From SLRI01 sp964460465 (GTDB lineage: Bacteria; Pseudomonadota; Alphaproteobacteria; Geminicoccales; Geminicoccaceae): 64,000 nucleotides of DNA. Under the pieces are notes generated by a model, which saw nothing but the letters and a program-made list of their open reading frames with translations, did no database searches and was not told the origin of the DNA. The position numbers and the translations under genes are program-made. This document shows positions 61,206 to 64,000 of this stretch, one piece after another. The stretch lies in contig CAYWSB010000003.1 in assembly GCA_964460465.1 (NCBI GenBank), positions 60,122-124,121 of the forward strand. Reading direction: 5' to 3'. Within the stretch, counting starts at the first letter, position 1. The number at the start of each line of letters is the position of its first letter.

Positions 61206-61771
61206 GAGGCGGCTGCGGTGTCAGCCTGCGCCTGATGGCGTGGCGGATGGCAGGCGCGACCGCCGGCGCCGACGGGCGCCGCGGGGCGCCGTCGCCCCGC
61301 TGCCGGCCCGCGCGCCCGAGGTCGGCGTCGCCGACCATGGCGGCGCCAGCCCGCCGGCCGAGCGTCCCGCAATTCCAGCCCGGCGGTGGACAAGGGATCC
61401 CACGCCTGCGGCACGGCTGCGCCCAACGCGGCCTCCGGCGCCGACCGCCGGGGCATCGCGGGCGCGGCGGCGAGACCGGACGGGGATGGTGGTCGGCAGC
61501 CGGCCGATGCCGGCCCCGTCCGGCGGGCCCGAGCAGCGGCCTTCGACCCTCCCGTGGCCGTCCTGCACCCTGCCGGTCGAGCCCGGGTAGAGGAAGCCCG
61601 CTCGGCGATCCGGCGCGGGGGCCGTCGCCGCCGATGACGACCTGTCGGTTGGGTGCGGCGGGCCGGCCGACAAGCGGCGCGGCCAAACCCGATGGACGGG
61701 ACATCGCCGCCCCACGGCGTTGCAGAGGGCGCCGCCGCCCGGCCGCGGACGCCGCCGGCGATCTTGCCGCG
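61206..61771. other. 566-base gap between convergent MFS and M23 genes
   Basis: Very GC-rich, with only long chance frames in several phases and no ribosome site, tRNA or insertion sequence. I see no repeat longer than a few bases and no clear terminator. Confidence 0.6.
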
Positions 61772-63442
61772 CTAGCGCTGGGCCAGGGTGGTCGCTGCGC
61801 CGGCCGCCGGGCGCTTCGCGTCGATCGTCTCGATCTGGCGGCGGAAGCGCTCGAGATCGGCACCGGCGAGCCGGGCTGCGGTCTGCGGCTTGATCGCCAT
61901 CGGGTTGATCTGCTGCCCGTCCTGCAGGACCTCGTAGTGCAGATGCGGGCCGGTCGACCGGCCGGTCGAGCCGACATAGGCGATCACCTGGCCCTGGCGG
62001 ACGCGGCTGCCGTTCTTCAGGCCGTCGGCGAAGCGGCTCATGTGGGCGTAGGCCGTGCTGAACTCGTTGTTGTGGCGGATCTGGATGAAGTTGCCGTAGG
62101 CGCCGTTGCGCCCGATCCGGGTGATCTCGCCGTCGCCGGCGGCGTAGATCGGCGTGCCGGTCGGTGCGGCGAAGTCGACGCCGCGATGCATGCGGTTGTA
62201 GCCGAGGATCGGATGCCGCCTCGGGCCGAAGCCGGAGGACAGGCGGGCCCCGTCGATCGGCGTGCGCATCAGCCACTTGCGCAGCGAGCGGCCGTCGGCG
62301 TCGTAGTAGCCGGTCGTGCCGTCGGCATGCTGGTAGCGATAGGCGTGCACCTGCCGGCCGCGCAGCTTGAGGCTCGCGAACAGCACGTCGCCGCCGCGCA
62401 CCTCGCCGTCCGGGCTCTCCACCCGCTCGTAGACGATCTCGAAGCTGTCGCCGGGATGGACGTCGCGCTGGAAATCCAGGTCCCAGCTGAAGATGTTGGC
62501 GAGGTTGACCAGCGCCTCGTCGGGCACGGCGTGACGCCGGGCGGTCTGATAGAGCGAGCCGTCGATCACGGCATGTGCCGCGTGCACCGTCTGGGTCAGC
62601 TCGCGATCGACCTTGCGGGCGGCGAAATCGCCGTTGGCGTCGCGCTCGACCCGCAGGTCGTTGCCGAAGTCGAGATTGAGCGAGAGGGCGGCGAGGCGCG
62701 GCGCGGCCAGGGCGTCGCCGGCCCGCTCGACCTCGAGCGCCATGGCCTGGCCGACCCGCAGCCGACGCGGATCGTAGAGCGTGCTGAGCGTGCCCACCAC
62801 CTCGTGCGCCTCGGCCCGGTCGATGCCGGAGCGCAACAGGATCTCGAGCAGGGTCTCGCCGCGCTGCACCACGACGTGCTCGGCCTCGAGCACGGGCAGC
62901 GCCGCGCTCGCCGGCGCGTCGACGAGCCAGCCGCCGGCCGACCAGCCGCGGCGCTCGCCGGCCGCCGGTTCGCCACCAGGGCGAGGGGCGGCGTTCTCGG
63001 GAGCGGCGGCCAGCGGGCCGACGACGCCGCCGACATCGCCGTGCGACCCGCGTGGAGACGCCGCGGCCGGGCCGTGCGACCCGCGCGGGCTGCCCGCGGC
63101 CGGCGAGACCTCCGCCAGGACGCGGCCGGCGTCGCCGTCGATGGCATGCGGCGGCGATCCGAGGTCGGCGGTCGGCAACGGCAACACGTGCCCGGCCAGG
63201 CTCGCCGTCGCCACGAGCCGTGCGGGCAGCGCCCCGCTGGCGGGGGCATCCGCGGTCAGGCCCGGAGCGTCGACCGGGCCGGCGGCGAGGGGCGAGGCCG
63301 GCTTAAGGAAGGTGGTCTGGAAGGTCGCCGCCACGGCCATGCCGCCCATGCAGGCGGTGAGCGACAAGGTGATGACGAGGCGACCCAAGGCGTCCCCGGC
63401 TGGCACGGCGGCGGAAGGTCGGGCTTCTCTGGCTCGGGTCAA
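61772..63442 (-). CDS. M23-family peptidoglycan endopeptidase with LysM/OapA-like region
   Basis: The 556-residue protein has one N-terminal membrane anchor (RLVITLSLTACMGGMAVAAT) and a long Ala/Pro/Gly linker. A LysM/OapA-like region follows (VVQRGETLLEILLRSGIDRA), and the C-terminal M23 domain has YNRMHRGVDFAAPTGTPIYA (His/Asp zinc ligands) and GRSTGPHLHYEVLQDG. It would cut peptide cross-links in the cell wall; the order resembles cell-shape endopeptidases such as MepM. The linker has an 11-residue tandem repeat (GSPRGSHGPAA, then ASPRGSHGDVG). TTG 63442 is the start used; a later start is possible. It could work with the L,D-transpeptidase. Confidence 0.9.
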   Translation of the reverse strand: MTRAREARPSAAVPAGDALGRLVITLSLTACMGGMAVAATFQTTFLKPASPLAAGPVDAPGLTADAPASGALPARLVATASLAGHVLPLPTADLGSPPHAIDGDAGRVLAEVSPAAGSPRGSHGPAAASPRGSHGDVGGVVGPLAAAPENAAPRPGGEPAAGERRGWSAGGWLVDAPASAALPVLEAEHVVVQRGETLLEILLRSGIDRAEAHEVVGTLSTLYDPRRLRVGQAMALEVERAGDALAAPRLAALSLNLDFGNDLRVERDANGDFAARKVDRELTQTVHAAHAVIDGSLYQTARRHAVPDEALVNLANIFSWDLDFQRDVHPGDSFEIVYERVESPDGEVRGGDVLFASLKLRGRQVHAYRYQHADGTTGYYDADGRSLRKWLMRTPIDGARLSSGFGPRRHPILGYNRMHRGVDFAAPTGTPIYAAGDGEITRIGRNGAYGNFIQIRHNNEFSTAYAHMSRFADGLKNGSRVRQGQVIAYVGSTGRSTGPHLHYEVLQDGQQINPMAIKPQTAARLAGADLERFRRQIETIDAKRPAAGAATTLAQR

Positions 63443-63981
63443 AGCGGCTCTCTTCGTTACAACCGAGGCGACCGGGATCGCCGCGGCGGTTGCTGTCGCA
63501 CATGACGTCGTGCCGTGGGCAGAACGACACGAGGCCCGTGGTCAAGGCGACGACGGATGCCTTGTCGGAATGACGGCGGCCGACGCAGCCGACCCGCTCA
63601 CCCGTCTCCACGCCACCGCGGCGGCAGGGCGCCGAGCCGATCGATGGACCTGCGCGACGCAGGCGACGGCCGGCCGGGCGGACGCGACGCGATCATCCTC
63701 CGTTCACCGCGACTATGCGGGCGCGAGGGGTTTTCTGTCAAACCCTTCGCGTCGAGAAGCCGCGTATCGGGGAGTAGCGCAGTCGCTTATCCCGGCGCGA
63801 TGTGCCGCGCCGGCATCGGCCATCGAGCCATGGCGCGGCGCCCGAAAAAAAAGCGCTTGCGGCGGCCTGCGGGCACGGCTATACCACCGCTGTCGCGACG
63901 GAGCGGACGTCGGGAAACCCCGGCGGCTCGGCTGCTTGTCGCGCTTGTTCTTTTGACAAGTTGTATTGTCTTGAAGGGGGG
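63443..63981. other. Gap between divergent M23 and right-edge genes
   Basis: It holds a good promoter for the M23 gene (see next entry) and a hairpin (AGGGGTTT with AAACCCTT, 63726-63747). TCGGGGAGTAGCGCAG at 63767-63782 resembles the 5' end of a tRNA-Pro but has no matching 3' half. The final part (63950-63981) is AT-rich, with GACAA and TTGTC arms and a strong ribosome site. No gene is convincing inside it. Confidence 0.6.
63712..63741 (-). promoter_or_regulatory. Probable sigma-70 promoter for the M23 gene
   Basis: On the minus strand TTGACA (63736-63741) is followed after 18 bases by CATAGT (63712-63717), a four-of-six match to TATAAT. Transcription would start near 63705, leaving a leader of about 260 bases before the TTG start. 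Confidence 0.5.
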
Positions 63982-64000
63982 ATGTGCAGGCGGCGTTTTG
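63982..64000 (+). CDS. Start of a plus-strand gene cut by the window edge
   Basis: An ATG at 63982 follows GAAGGGGGG, a very strong ribosome site, and an AT-rich stretch fit for a promoter. Only six codons (MCRRRF) are visible, so nothing can be said about the product. Confidence 0.35.

Noticed and set aside
61206..61771. Open frames between the MFS and M23 genes
   Set aside because: Several overlapping frames on both strands, none with a ribosome site or recognisable sequence.
63767..63782. TCGGGGAGTAGCGCAG resembling the 5' end of a tRNA-Pro
   Set aside because: No D-arm to acceptor continuation, anticodon arm or 3' half follows; sixteen bases can match by chance, and no integrase or repeat supports an attachment site.

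Overview
The window is very GC-rich and densely coded on both strands. Two things point to an alphaproteobacterium, probably of the Rhodospirillales/Geminicoccaceae type: the gene order radA-cvpA-purF-SDR, and the mix of class I PHA synthase, bactofilin, ECF sigma/anti-sigma pair and PHB-depolymerase/CopG pair. That placement is an inference from gene content; there is no rRNA gene in the window.

Layout. 1-4.5 kb: edge of a CYTH-domain gene, a universal stress protein, two small envelope proteins, a glutathione transferase and a YcbB-type L,D-transpeptidase. 4.5-9.1 kb (minus): a tightly overlapping operon radA-cvpA-purF-SDR-MAPEG. 9.2-14.3 kb: radical SAM protein, acyltransferase, S9 peptidase, ABM-domain monooxygenase and a possible Cys-rich micro-ORF. 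14.5-16.6 kb: a decayed IS110-type transposase gene split by a 1,034-bp IS481-type element inserted at CTAG. 16.9-25.9 kb: an orphan fliW, an aldo/keto reductase, a three-part ACP/fatty acyl-AMP ligase/PlsC fusion, a zinc metallopeptidase, a glutamine amidotransferase, SufE, a VOC protein and a membrane-bound hydrolase. 26-29.5 kb: tartrate-dehydrogenase-like enzyme, cupin and amidotransferase, then a cobalamin riboswitch in front of a single PCu(A)C-like secreted protein that lacks the usual copper ligands. 29.5-43.4 kb: mostly single metabolic genes (IMPase, AKR, esterase, DNA glycosylase, PfkB kinase, bactofilin plus lipoprotein, TPP enzyme, PHB depolymerase plus CopG, 2-hydroxyacid dehydrogenase, ABC membrane half, EamA transporter, DEAD-box helicase). 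43.4-45 kb: a Fic protein behind a set of GAAAGGAT palindromes, in sequence less GC-rich than its surroundings. 45-51.2 kb (minus): PfkB sugar-phosphate kinase, HAD phosphatase and an ABC importer of the FbpA/AfuA class, together a plausible sugar-phosphate uptake and use locus. 51.3-64 kb: 1-Cys peroxiredoxin, RraA-like protein, PhaC, ECF sigma and anti-sigma, a lipoprotein hydrolase, a 5'-truncated porin, a small unknown protein, an MFS transporter and an M23 endopeptidase.

How it works together: most of the window is housekeeping and accessory metabolism, with carbon storage (PhaC, PHB depolymerase, CopG), envelope building (L,D-transpeptidase, M23 peptidase, bactofilin, acyltransferase fusion) and hydroxyacid/sugar-phosphate metabolism as recurring themes. 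The least conventional parts are the B12-riboswitch/PCu(A)C-like unit, the nested IS elements, the Fic gene with its operator array, the ACP-FAAL-PlsC fusion, and the small Cys-rich reading frame beside the ABM gene. No rRNA, complete tRNA or CRISPR array was seen.
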